Shown: positions 46,082 through 55,113 of the stretch, in pieces
Position numbering within the stretch: the stretch's first letter is position 1
Layout: each line of letters starts with the position of its first letter
Origin: Salegentibacter sp. Hel_I_6
GTDB lineage: Bacteria; Bacteroidota; Bacteroidia; Flavobacteriales; Flavobacteriaceae
Assembly: GCF_000745315.1 (NCBI RefSeq)
Contig: NZ_JQNQ01000001.1
Location: 868,001 to 932,000 of the forward strand
Length of the DNA: 64,000 nt
Direction: 5' to 3'
Made by a program: the position numbers and the translations under genes
Notes under the pieces: generated by a model
What the model was told of the DNA's origin: nothing
Database searches by the model: none
Seen by the model: the letters and a program-made list of their open reading frames with translations, nothing else

Positions 46082-47415
46082 AGGGATAGGTTTTGTTGTG
46101 GTAAGGAAATAATTTTTTGTTCTACATCAATTAATATATTGCTATTTTCTGAAGCAAAGGCTATCATGCGGGATGCTACCTGATAGGCAATTGACAAATC
46201 TTTTTCTTTCTCTACAATATTATTCATCAATTCATCCACAGCCAATTGACCTTTACTTTCCAGGATATCTTTAGTTTTATCAACCCATTGATTGATAATT
46301 TGCTGATGATTGATTTCTTTCTCTATTTTCTGTTTCTCATTACGTTCATATACGCTATCGGTTTCAATATTTACAATAATATTAGGTTTTGGTGGCTCCA
46401 ACTCGTAATATCTCGGATACAACATCCGAATAGGCTCACATACCAGTTGCTTTAATGGAAAATTGTTATTAAACCTGATACCTTCCACAGCGTATTCCGA
46501 ACTTTCTAAAACTATCCTATGCAGCTTTTTTATTTGTAGCCTAAAGAATGCTCTGGCAGAAAACTGCTCTTGCAATTCAGTTAATTTCTCGCTTGCGTGG
46601 TTAATTTGTCTGCGAATGATATTTATTTTTTGATCTATGGAACTGAAAAACTCTCTGATATCTTTATATATTTCCTGTCCTTTTTCCCAATCGCTCTTAC
46701 TTTTCCACAGATTGATTGTTTTAAACTTTCCATCTTCTTCCATTTTTCTATAAAAATGATCTACCACATTTAGTAGATCATTAAGAAATTTGTCTTTAGA
46801 AATAATAGCCTCCGTAATATCTTCTGCCCTTTCACCAAACTTTTTAAAAACAATTGTAAACTCTCTTACTAAAGAAGTGGCACTTTGTCCGTCCTCTTTG
46901 CGAAGGATATCATTTAGCTCTATATAAGCCTCCCGCAATTCATCTTCCAGTGCTTCTAAATGATCGGTAATTATTTTCTTTGAACCTTGAATAAATATTC
47001 TTCCAAATTTCCGTTCAAGTTCCTCAATAGTCTCGATTTCTCCCTGGTTTATAGTAAATGAATCTTGAACGCTTTTTTTCAGCGGATGGTTTTTGTATGG
47101 ATTTTCCAATTTGCTTATCATCAAATCGACTACATTTTTAGCATAATCTGTCAAATAATATTTCCACGGTTCATCAGGGTGGCTTCTTAGAAAATAATGA
47201 AACAGCTTATCTTTAATACTACTCCATTGCCGTACTGAATCCAAGTTAAAATCAACCGCCATATCTTTTAAAATTTCATTGATTTCGCTTTGGGTAAAAT
47301 ATTCTTCAATTTCACGGTTTTTGATTTTTTCATAAAGTGCAATAACTAAATAACCTCCGTCAAATTTTGAAGGAAGAAGGAGGTCATATTTAGCGTATAG
47401 TTGTTGGTCTTTCAT
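46057..47415 (-). CDS. Wadjet-like kleisin subunit (JetA/MksF-type)
   Basis: 452 aa, first gene of the operon. The N-terminal third looks like a winged-helix region (KNREIEEYFTQSEINEILKDM, then WKYYLTDYAKNVVDLM). The middle (about 140-320) is helical and coiled-coil-like, and the C-terminal part (from about 340) ends in another helical/winged region. This is the plan of MukF/MksF kleisins, which bridge the SMC heads and dimerise. I recognise it by architecture and gene order, not by a signature motif. Translation starts at ATG 47415 after a 500-base gap to rteC. Confidence 0.65.
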   Translation of the reverse strand: MKDQQLYAKYDLLLPSKFDGGYLVIALYEKIKNREIEEYFTQSEINEILKDMAVDFNLDSVRQWSSIKDKLFHYFLRSHPDEPWKYYLTDYAKNVVDLMISKLENPYKNHPLKKSVQDSFTINQGEIETIEELERKFGRIFIQGSKKIITDHLEALEDELREAYIELNDILRKEDGQSATSLVREFTIVFKKFGERAEDITEAIISKDKFLNDLLNVVDHFYRKMEEDGKFKTINLWKSKSDWEKGQEIYKDIREFFSSIDQKINIIRRQINHASEKLTELQEQFSARAFFRLQIKKLHRIVLESSEYAVEGIRFNNNFPLKQLVCEPIRMLYPRYYELEPPKPNIIVNIETDSVYERNEKQKIEKEINHQQIINQWVDKTKDILESKGQLAVDELMNNIVEKEKDLSIAYQVASRMIAFASENSNILIDVEQKIISLPQQNLSLWKAKIMK

Positions 47416-47927
47416 TATAAATATTAATCGTTACATATTTACTTTAACTTTCTCAACACTTTCAATTTCTATAAACTTAGATTTAAACTAATTAGATGTT
47501 TTTTTTCTTTTAGAAGATTATGGAAATTTTCATCGTTATTCATCAGGAATTCCAGCTCTTTTAATTGAAGCTCTTGATTAATTGAAAAGATCTGTTATAT
47601 AAAAGTTCCAGTAGCCTTCAAATAGTAACTCCAGCGAATATTAAATGGATCTAATGTAGTCTGAAAGCCATTTTTAATATGTTCAAAATCCAATTTATCG
47701 TGGCAAGATAAGAATACAATCGGAAGACAAAAAAACTGATTGGGAGATGTCTGGGTTACTATTATTTTTTCTAAAAACATTTTCATATGCCCAAAAATAG
47801 ATACCATCATTATTTTATTAAAGGTTTCCTCATAATCAATATAGATTAAATATTTATTTCTCTGATTAGAGAAATAAATTTTAAGTTGAATATATAAAAT
47901 ATTATTCACTTAAAAATTAACTTAATT
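47416..47927. other. region between jetA and the divergent rteC
   Basis: This gap should hold the promoter of the minus-strand SMC operon and that of rteC. A minus-strand frame at 47595-47909 (104 codons, MNNILYIQLKIYF...) is open, and after its stop another frame stays protein-like to about 47485. Its start lies only 18 bases from the rteC ATG, leaving no room for an rteC promoter, so I do not call it a gene with confidence. If real, it would be a small unknown protein at the head of the SMC operon. Confidence 0.4.
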
Positions 47928-48779
47928 ATGAGAAATTCTATTTACAAAAATGCACTGACGCGCATCCAATCAGAAGAAAAAAATGTGAGTCTTTGCAGTA
48001 ACAACATTATTAATGAAACGTACCGGATGATAATTTTCATCAAGGATTTACTTTGTGAACTGAAAACCCACATATTAACGCAGGGATTTTCAGACGAACA
48101 GGAAGAAATTAATTTTTTCAAGGAAATAAAACCCCAGATCCTGGGCAAGCTTGTTTATTACAACAAGCTCTCCCGAATAGAGACAACCCGGCCTGTAAGT
48201 AATGGGAAGTTATACAATACCTACTACTCAATCCATATGAGAAAGTTGAAAAAAGAATTTAAAGTCCATATTTTAAATTCCTTTTTTTATAGATACTATC
48301 GGTCCGGTCGAACAGATAAGGATGCAATCTATTTTAGGCTGGGCCATATCAATTTTTATGATGGGCTGAACAGTTTTGTCTTTGAGATTGACACCCATTT
48401 TTCGACATATTATGATTACAAAATAGCACGAATCATTGCCAATGAATTACTTTATGTCTATCTCCTTTCAAAAATAGAACCCTACAATCATACGGATAGG
48501 TTCTCCACGGTCTTGCCATTTGAAAACGAAAAAGTTCGTTGGACAGATTCAAAAAATGCCCTTATTGAATTACTCTATGCCCTTCATATTACTGGTTCAA
48601 TTTCCAATGGACGTATAGGCCTAAAAAAATTAGGCCTCCTTTTTCAGGAATTATTCAACATTCAGTTGGGGGATATCCATCATGCTTTTCACCGCATGAA
48701 GGACCGCACCGGGGATAGGTCCATATTCTTAAATCATCTTAAAAAATCTCTAGAGCAATATATGGACAAAGGCCTATGA
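47928..48779 (+). CDS. rteC: RteC domain protein (conjugative element excision regulator)
   Basis: 283 aa RteC family protein. In CTnDOT, RteC activates the excision genes after RteA/RteB signalling. Family-typical segments include FFKEIKPQILGKLVYYNKLSR (about 63-83), the RSGRTDKDAIYFRLG block (about 125-139) and the C-terminal helix-turn-helix-like region with the DIHHAFHRMKDRTGDRSIFL stretch. No rteA/rteB two-component genes are next to it, so the trigger is unknown. A terminator follows at 48807. Confidence 0.9.
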   Translation: MRNSIYKNALTRIQSEEKNVSLCSNNIINETYRMIIFIKDLLCELKTHILTQGFSDEQEEINFFKEIKPQILGKLVYYNKLSRIETTRPVSNGKLYNTYYSIHMRKLKKEFKVHILNSFFYRYYRSGRTDKDAIYFRLGHINFYDGLNSFVFEIDTHFSTYYDYKIARIIANELLYVYLLSKIEPYNHTDRFSTVLPFENEKVRWTDSKNALIELLYALHITGSISNGRIGLKKLGLLFQELFNIQLGDIHHAFHRMKDRTGDRSIFLNHLKKSLEQYMDKGL

Positions 48780-49125
48780 GCAATTATTTTTACTTTTTAA
48801 TTCCTTAAGCAGTTATGTTTCTCATTAAATGCATAACTGCTTTTTTAATTTTTCCTTCCCCATAAAGTGCCCATTGGCAATACCTGTCCCTTGTCATTTT
48901 AATAAATCCTAGAAAGAAATAACCTACTCACCTACAGTTATTTGTATCAAAGTTAAATATTGTTAAAAATGTAAATTACTTGGTTATGGATTGGTCTTTC
49001 CTTGTAAGGATAATTTATAGCCTTTCTTCAATTTTGCCTTTACAAACACAAAACATTACTAAGAATGAAAATCAGGGTTGAAAGAGTTTGATAACCAAAG
49101 AAAGTAACACTAAAATCTTAACGGA
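48780..49125. other. spacer between rteC and the HTH gene
   Basis: Contains the rteC terminator (48807-48855), then A+T-rich DNA that must hold the promoter region for the downstream excision/mobilisation genes. I see no further gene. Confidence 0.5.
48807..48855 (+). terminator. terminator after rteC
   Basis: Perfect 11-bp stem AAGCAGTTATG / CATAACTGCTT, 14-base loop, followed by TTTTAATTTTT. Confidence 0.88.
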
Positions 49126-49434
49126 ATGAATATTGACAGAATGGAATTTATCAGTTGGATGGAACGCATTATGAGCCGGCTAGATATGTTGGATGACCAT
49201 ATGGAGGATATGCAAAAGCACCGGAGCAGTATTGACGGGGAAGAATTGCTGGACAACCAAGACCTCCTCCAAATGCTCAAAATAAGTAACCGCTCCCTGC
49301 AACGTTACCGCTCTTCCGGAAAGCTTCCTTATTACACCATCAGTGGAAAACTATATTATAAACTATCGGACGTCCATCAGTTCATCAGGGAAAGTTTTAC
49401 AGCTCCACCATCTAGGAAAAAAGCCAACAAATGA
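49126..49434 (+). CDS. helix-turn-helix excisionase-like protein
   Basis: 102 aa, small basic DNA-binding protein. An N-terminal helical part (MERIMSRLDMLDDHMEDM) is followed by a MerR/Xis-type winged helix: DNQDLLQMLKISNRSLQRYRSSG, then KLPYYTISGKLYYKLSDVHQFI with the typical 'YYK..DV..F' wing. In CTnDOT-like elements such proteins (Xis2c/Xis2d type) sit at the head of the excision operon that includes topB, exactly as here. Confidence 0.85.
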   Translation: MNIDRMEFISWMERIMSRLDMLDDHMEDMQKHRSSIDGEELLDNQDLLQMLKISNRSLQRYRSSGKLPYYTISGKLYYKLSDVHQFIRESFTAPPSRKKANK

Positions 49435-49519
49435 CAAAGACTACCAGAAAATTCCTATTCGTGTAAAGCTATAATGACATCTTTTACTTTGGTTCCCATA
49501 AAACTTTAAAACTTTCATC

Positions 49520-50971
49520 ATGAGTGAAGATACTTCAAGTGACCATAAGTTTCCAGAACAATTATCGGATATCCTATTGGTGCTCGATAAGGAAAAGAAA
49601 AAAATTCGGGCTGTTAAGGGAATGAGTGAAGAGGGCGAACTGGAAACTGTTGCTCCCACAAAGAAGAACCAAAACCAATTTATGCGTGTGGATAAACACG
49701 GGGACTTCATCTCCAACTTCTTTTCAAACTTTTACAGTCAAATGAAGGACCCTACCCATTTTTCCTTTTTCAAAGTCCCAAAAGCTCTTGCCGTAGAAAC
49801 CGCTAATAAAATTCAAAAGCATTTAAAGGTTCCTACTAAAGAAGGATCGCAATTAATGCAGCAATATGAGGCAACAGCGGGAAAAGATATCAAACAAGAA
49901 AATCACAAAACTATGAAAACAAAACAAAAAACAACACAAGCCGAAACCAATGGGTACCGTTACCAGCCGGAACAAATCGATTGGGAAACCATGTCCAACC
50001 TAGGATTGAGCAAAGAACACCTCGAAAAGAAGAATTTGCTCGAACCCCTTTTAAAAGGTTATAAAACAAATCAACTGGTACCTGTCAGTGTGAATCTGGG
50101 TACAGCGGTTTTGCGAATGGATGCCCGCCTCTCATTGCAACAAAACAAAGAAGGGAAAGTAATAGGCGCCATACACGGTATCCGTAAAGAACCTAACCTG
50201 GACTTTCCGTTCTTCGGCCACGAGTTTAGCAAAGAGGATAAAGAAAATTTGCTAAAGAAAGGAAATATGGGTCGTGTGGTGGACCTGACCAATCCCAAAA
50301 CAGGGGAAACCATCCCATCCATTATCAGTCTGGACCGGTTGACCAATGAGCTGGTTGCCCTACGCACAGAGTGGATGAAAATCCCCAATGAAATTAAAGG
50401 TATCGCTCTTAATGAAGCTCAAAAACAAACCTTGCAGGAAGGTAAGTCACTCCATTTAGAGGGAATGATCTCCAAAAAGGGAACTCAATTTAATGCAACG
50501 GTACAGTTCAATGCGGACAAACGTTATGTAGAATTTCTTTTTGACAGGAACAATGTGCAGAAACAGGTACAAGATAATCAGCAGAACAGAACCCATGAAG
50601 TTCCAAAGACTTTCAGAGGAAAAGAACTTACCGATGGTCAATATGAAAAGTACAAAGATGGTCAAACGGTTTATGTAAGTGGCTTGACAGATAAAAAAGG
50701 GCAAAAATACCAGGGGTATATCACCTACAACAAAGAAACGAGCAAAACAGGCTTTTCGTTCAAAAAGCCGAACAAGATCAAAGAACAGGCACAACCCACC
50801 GAAGCCTATGAAACACAGAAAGCTGTTAATTCGGAAGGTAAAACCAACGAGACGACCAAGAATATCAAAAAACCTTTAAAATCGGGAGAAAAGAATCCTG
50901 ATAGCAAAGAACCACAAGAACAACGGCAAACGCCAAAAGCCCCTGCAAAATTCAATGGTAGGAAAATGTAA
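49520..50971 (+). CDS. DUF4099/DUF3945 conjugative-element protein
   Basis: 483 aa. After an N-terminal acidic region (about 1-130) comes a DUF4099 segment (IDWETMSNLGLSKEHLEKKN near 154-173, then LKGYKTNQLVPVSVNLG) and two DUF3945 repeats. The first holds MGRVVDLTNPKTGETIPSIIS and NEAQKQTLQEGKSLHLEGM; the second begins RGKELTDGQYEKYKDGQTVYV. The C-terminal 70 residues are low-complexity and rich in K, E, P and Q. It is a standard neighbour of topB in Bacteroidota ICEs, with unknown biochemical role. It ends 19 bases before topB. Confidence 0.88.
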   Translation: MSEDTSSDHKFPEQLSDILLVLDKEKKKIRAVKGMSEEGELETVAPTKKNQNQFMRVDKHGDFISNFFSNFYSQMKDPTHFSFFKVPKALAVETANKIQKHLKVPTKEGSQLMQQYEATAGKDIKQENHKTMKTKQKTTQAETNGYRYQPEQIDWETMSNLGLSKEHLEKKNLLEPLLKGYKTNQLVPVSVNLGTAVLRMDARLSLQQNKEGKVIGAIHGIRKEPNLDFPFFGHEFSKEDKENLLKKGNMGRVVDLTNPKTGETIPSIISLDRLTNELVALRTEWMKIPNEIKGIALNEAQKQTLQEGKSLHLEGMISKKGTQFNATVQFNADKRYVEFLFDRNNVQKQVQDNQQNRTHEVPKTFRGKELTDGQYEKYKDGQTVYVSGLTDKKGQKYQGYITYNKETSKTGFSFKKPNKIKEQAQPTEAYETQKAVNSEGKTNETTKNIKKPLKSGEKNPDSKEPQEQRQTPKAPAKFNGRKM

Positions 50972-50990
50972 TCCCTAAAAACAGTATGCT

Positions 50991-53069
50991 ATGAAAACAG
51001 TGATTGCAGAGAAGCCAAGCGTAGCTTGGGAAATAGCCCGTTTATTGGGAGCCCACGAAAAAAAGGAAGGTTACCTGAAAGGCAGTGGCTATCAAGTTAC
51101 CTGGGCCTATGGACACCTGGTTGGATTGGCAATGCCGGAAGATTATAGGCTATTGGGATTCAGGAAAGAAAATCTCCCCATTTTGCCCGATCCTTTCCGG
51201 CTTACGGTACGGAAGCTAAAAAAAGGAAAGAAGTACACTATGGACCCGGGGGCGGTAAAACAATTAAAAGTTATCGGACAACTCTTTAATCGTAGTGATT
51301 CTATTATCGTGGCTACGGATGCCGGACGTGAGGGCGAACTGATATTCCGGTACATCTATGCATACCTTAAATGCAATAAGCCTTTTGAGCGCCTTTGGAT
51401 CAGTTCCCTGACCGAAAAAGCCATTAACCAGGGGTTTGATAACCTAAAACCGGGAAGCGATTTTGACGGATTGTACCGGGCCGCACGAGGCAGGAGCCGT
51501 GCCGACTGGCTGGTTGGCATCAATGCCACACAAGCACTTTCCATTGCCGCAGGAAACGGGATCTTTTCACTAGGAAGAGTGCAAACACCTACGCTTGCCC
51601 TTATCTGCCAACGATATTTGGAAAATAAGGATTTTTCGGTACGCAAATACTGGCAGCTCCAATTAAAGCACCAGAAGGAATTTATCATCTTTAAAAGCTT
51701 TTCCAAAGCTAAATGGGAAGACAAAAAACAGGCGGAGAATGCGTTGAGGGCAATTGAAAAGAAAGGCAGGGCCACGGTTATATCCGTAGAGACAAAAAAT
51801 GCCACGGAACAACCGCCCCTGCTCTTTGACCTTACAGGACTACAAAAGGAAGCCAATAAAAAGTTGAACCTTTCCGCCAAGCAGACCCTGAATATCGCCC
51901 AGAGCCTGTACGAAAAGAAGTTCATTACCTATCCCCGCACCGGAAGTAAATATATTCCCAAAGATCTATGGGTGGAAATTCCCAAGCTTGTAAGGGCATT
52001 ACAGGATAAGGACAACTATAAAAAGATCATATCCAAAATGAAATGGGGGCAGTTCAATAAACGTATCGTAAATGATCTGCGCGTAACCGATCACCACGGG
52101 CTTTTGACCACGGAAAAAATCCCCTCTGCGTTATCCTCCAGGGAAAATGCGGTGTATAACCTGATAGCCTTTCGCTTACTGGAATCCGTATCCGAAGCTT
52201 GTCATAAAGAAATAACGGATATTATTTTAGAGGCGGGCCATAATGAATTTAAAATAAGTGGCTGCAAAATTTTGCTCCCCGGCTGGCGGGGCATAAAAGG
52301 AAATTTCTCCGATACCGATACCGAAATTGTACAGGAACTTCCCCTCTTGAAAATCGATGATGGGCTCAATATCAAAGAAGCCTCGGTACAGGAAAAGATG
52401 ACCAGTCCGCCCGTACCCTATACCGAAGCCGGCCTGTTATCCTCAATGGAAACCGCCGGAAAACAAATCGGGAATACAGAAGAACGGAAAGTCCTGCAAC
52501 ATATTGGAATCGGCACACCTGCAACCCGGGCGGCAATCATAGAAACACTTTTCAAACGTCAGTATGTGCGTAAACAAAAGAAATCGCTGATCCCCACAGA
52601 AAAAGGATTGCAGGTCTATGGATTAATCAGGGATCAAAAAATTGCCGATGTAGCAATGACCGCCGAATGGGAACTGAGCTTACTGAAAATGGAAAACAAC
52701 GAAGCTGATGGTAGGAATTTTCAAAAGGAATTAGAGGCTTATGCAAAGTCTATTACCAAGGACCTGTTGCAAATGCCCTTTGCCAATGACAACTTTCCCA
52801 AACTAATATGCCCCAAATGTAAAAGCCAACAACTCATTATCAGTGACAAAATTGTCAAGTGTCCTGATGAAGTTTGTAACTGGCTACAGTTCCGAAAGGT
52901 ATGTGGGGTCCAAATAAGTATCCCTGATATAACAAGCCTTGTTAAAAACGGGAAAACCGCGCTGATCAAAGGGATGAAAAGCAAAGCCAGTAAAAAATTC
53001 GATGCGTACATTGTATTGAATGAGGAAGCCAAAAGTTCTTTTAAGTTTGAAAAACGAAAGAGGAAATAA
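50991..53069 (+). CDS. topB: type IA DNA topoisomerase III
   Basis: 692 aa topoisomerase, the Exc-type enzyme of CTnDOT-like elements. Landmarks: Toprim start KTVIAEKPSVAWEIARLLGA, ATDAGREGELIFRYIY with the acidic metal site (about 103-118), ADWLVGINATQALS, the catalytic Tyr in FITYPRTGSKYIP (about 313-325), and GIGTPATRAAIIETLFKR. A single C-terminal zinc module (CPKCKSQQL...CPDEVCNW) is present. It relaxes negatively supercoiled DNA; in CTnDOT the catalytic activity of Exc is not strictly needed for excision. Codon use is richer in G+C than the chromosome part of the window. Confidence 0.94.
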   Translation: MKTVIAEKPSVAWEIARLLGAHEKKEGYLKGSGYQVTWAYGHLVGLAMPEDYRLLGFRKENLPILPDPFRLTVRKLKKGKKYTMDPGAVKQLKVIGQLFNRSDSIIVATDAGREGELIFRYIYAYLKCNKPFERLWISSLTEKAINQGFDNLKPGSDFDGLYRAARGRSRADWLVGINATQALSIAAGNGIFSLGRVQTPTLALICQRYLENKDFSVRKYWQLQLKHQKEFIIFKSFSKAKWEDKKQAENALRAIEKKGRATVISVETKNATEQPPLLFDLTGLQKEANKKLNLSAKQTLNIAQSLYEKKFITYPRTGSKYIPKDLWVEIPKLVRALQDKDNYKKIISKMKWGQFNKRIVNDLRVTDHHGLLTTEKIPSALSSRENAVYNLIAFRLLESVSEACHKEITDIILEAGHNEFKISGCKILLPGWRGIKGNFSDTDTEIVQELPLLKIDDGLNIKEASVQEKMTSPPVPYTEAGLLSSMETAGKQIGNTEERKVLQHIGIGTPATRAAIIETLFKRQYVRKQKKSLIPTEKGLQVYGLIRDQKIADVAMTAEWELSLLKMENNEADGRNFQKELEAYAKSITKDLLQMPFANDNFPKLICPKCKSQQLIISDKIVKCPDEVCNWLQFRKVCGVQISIPDITSLVKNGKTALIKGMKSKASKKFDAYIVLNEEAKSSFKFEKRKRK

Positions 53070-53071
53070 TT

Positions 53072-53181
53072 AATGTCGAGGTATTCCATATAAAAAATAT
53101 TAATGTCGAATTTTTTACATATTTTCGTCATTAGACAAAATCTATGTCGAACAGCATAACATCAACATTAGGTAATGTCGA
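53072..53181 (+). promoter_or_regulatory. four ATGTCGA direct repeats upstream of the fic gene
   Basis: ATGTCGA occurs at 53073, 53103, 53144 and 53175, three of them as AATGTCGA. Spacings are 30, 41 and 31 bases, close to whole turns of DNA (3, 4 and 3 turns). The last copy is 25 bases before the Fic ATG at 53206. They look like binding sites for a repressor, perhaps the Fic protein itself, which ends in a winged helix. Confidence 0.6.
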
Positions 53182-53205
53182 AATAAAACCAAATAATCAA
53201 CATCA

Positions 53206-54297
53206 ATGGCGTTTGATAGAAATAAACCTTATAACCAACTGCCTGATCTACCTCCGACCGGAATAGAGTTAGAGTCCCCTGTAATTCTAAAACAGTTGGC
53301 GAAAGCTTCGCGTTACTTAGGCGAATTAAAAGGTTTATGCGAAAGTCTTCCCGACCCGCAATTATTAATCAACACCTTGGTATTGCAGGAAAGTAGGGAC
53401 AGTTCGGCTATTGAAAACATAGTAACCACGCAGGACGAACTCTATAAGGCCACACTCGCAGGAGACCCTATAGAAAACCATTCGGCAAAGGAGGTATTGA
53501 GCTACCGGGAGGCACTTTATACAGGTATTGAGTTGATGAGGGAACGACAAGGGCTTATTATAACCAATACTATGATTGAGATCGTCCAAACCATTAAACG
53601 GAACAACGCAGGAATACGTAATGTTCCCGGTACTAGCTTAAAAAACGCCATAAACGGGGAAGTAATCTATACTCCGCCAACGGGGGAAACCATAATCCGT
53701 GAAAAACTCAAAGCACTTGAACAGTTTACCAATGGTAAGGTTCCATTTGAGGCCGACCCGTTGATCAAGCTTGCCATGCTCCATTATCAATTTGAATCGA
53801 TACATCCTTTTGCTGACGGCAATGGTCGTACCGGCAGGATCATTAATGCCCTGTACCTGGTACAGCAGGGCTTGCTGGATTATCCAGTTCTTTACCTGAG
53901 TTCCTATATTGTTAAATATAAAAGTGATTATTACCAATTACTCAGAGGAGTTACAGAAATGGAAAACTGGGAGGATTGGATTATGTATATCCTGACCGCA
54001 ATATCGGAAACTTCCCAACTGACCATTTCCAAAATCAGAAGGATGTTGGTTTTAAAGGAGTCGCTTGAAAACTCAATGAAAGGGGTGCTGGGGGCATCCT
54101 ATAAGCATGAACTGCTCCAACTGCTGTTTACCCTCCCTTATATAAAGATTGATATCCTGGTAAACCACCAGATAGCCCACCGCCAGACCGCTTCAGTTTG
54201 GCTTTCAAAACTTGTGGAGAATGACATCCTGCATACCAAGAAAATGGGAAGGACAACCTATTATATCAACCATCAGTTGTTGTCTATCCTAAATTAG
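53206..54297 (+). CDS. Fic family protein with C-terminal winged-helix domain
   Basis: 363 aa. The Fic_N region holds the self-inhibition motif (S/T)xxxE(G/N) as SSAIEN (about 66-71), a class II arrangement. The Fic core has the full active site HPFADGNGRTGR (about 199-210), so it should transfer AMP from ATP to a Tyr/Ser/Thr side chain. The last about 75 residues (from SYKHELLQLLFTLPYIKIDIL) form a winged helix with a QTASVWLSKLVENDIL recognition-helix-like part. This architecture and the four short repeats upstream suggest it controls its own promoter. Target protein unknown. Confidence 0.9.
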   Translation: MAFDRNKPYNQLPDLPPTGIELESPVILKQLAKASRYLGELKGLCESLPDPQLLINTLVLQESRDSSAIENIVTTQDELYKATLAGDPIENHSAKEVLSYREALYTGIELMRERQGLIITNTMIEIVQTIKRNNAGIRNVPGTSLKNAINGEVIYTPPTGETIIREKLKALEQFTNGKVPFEADPLIKLAMLHYQFESIHPFADGNGRTGRIINALYLVQQGLLDYPVLYLSSYIVKYKSDYYQLLRGVTEMENWEDWIMYILTAISETSQLTISKIRRMLVLKESLENSMKGVLGASYKHELLQLLFTLPYIKIDILVNHQIAHRQTASVWLSKLVENDILHTKKMGRTTYYINHQLLSILN

Positions 54298-54326
54298 ATA
54301 TAATAACCAGAAAGCTTCCGTTTGGT

Positions 54327-54511
54327 AGCTTTCTTTAGCCTTCCGGTGCTACCGCAAAAACTTTCCTGAACTCTTATCACGAATTTTTCAGCGATCATCA
54401 TGCTTTACGTGCCATAGTGCCGACAGCTTGGTTCCCTTTTTTCGAATGTAGCTCTGAATCTGCTTTAAATGCTTCCAACGCAGTGCTGATCTTTCCGATG
54501 AGTTCCTTCAT
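54327..54511 (-). pseudogene. broken histone H1-like (Hc1) gene
   Basis: On the minus strand the ATG at 54509-54511 starts MKELIGKISTALEAFKADSE... and reads through KGNQAVGTMARKA before a stop at 54398. The beginning and the KGN-A-GT-ARK core match the small Bacteroidota Hc1 histone-like proteins (about 55-60 aa). After the stop the family-like sequence goes on in other frames: MMIAEKF, then EFRKVFAVAPEG. At least two frameshifts have therefore broken the gene. It lies between fic and DUF1896 in the element. Confidence 0.72.
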
Positions 54512-54678
54512 TTATCCTCATTTAAAATTATAGAGCTAAAAATAAACTTTGTTGGTTGGTGTAAAACCCCGTATGGTCAAAAACGCCCTTTTACCGCCAA
54601 CCCCTACCATTTCCGAAAAGATATTTGCTGCCTGCTCTAATTTAGGTTTTAAGTAAAATTCTAAAACAAAATTATAAC
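54512..54678. other. promoter-side spacer before DUF1896
   Basis: Together with the Hc1 remnant this makes a 380-base gap after fic. Beyond the remnant I see no gene; the spacer should hold the promoter of the DUF1896-methylase operon. Confidence 0.4.
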
Positions 54679-55113
54679 ATGGATACACAAAAAGACCTGT
54701 CGTATTTCAGGTTACGCTTGCAGGATCTATTACAGGTTAGTTTTCCCGAAAAAGCATACGACCAAAAATTTATAGACCAGCGTTCCACCTGGGCCGCCAA
54801 TGCCTATGAAGGGGCCTTTTTATCTGGAAACCCTATATCACAATGCGATGAGATCGCCAATTACATCCTCTTTGAAGGCCTGCACTTCTCCAAATTCGAT
54901 ACAGTTTTTCAGGTGGTCTGCAATGAGTTCGATACCCTAATGGCAGATGAAGAACTGCGCCTGTTAGCCCTTAAAATGTTCCCGGTCTGTGAACCGATTT
55001 TTGCCAAGTATAAACTAACCGATGACTTCGCCTACGGTTATGAGTTTGATGTCCTCTACACTGAACTTACCGGAACCATCGCCCTATGGATTGAGGAGAA
55101 TGCGCTTCCGTAA
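54679..55113 (+). CDS. DUF1896 family protein
   Basis: 144 aa. DUF1896 hallmark segments: LSYFRLRLQDLLQVSFPEKAYD (about 7-28), FIDQRSTWAANAYEGAFLSGNP and EIANYILFEGLHFSKFDTVFQV. These small proteins are found almost only in Bacteroidota conjugative elements, upstream of the giant methylase/helicase, and have no known function. The stop overlaps the next gene by 14 bases. Confidence 0.92.
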   Translation: MDTQKDLSYFRLRLQDLLQVSFPEKAYDQKFIDQRSTWAANAYEGAFLSGNPISQCDEIANYILFEGLHFSKFDTVFQVVCNEFDTLMADEELRLLALKMFPVCEPIFAKYKLTDDFAYGYEFDVLYTELTGTIALWIEENALP

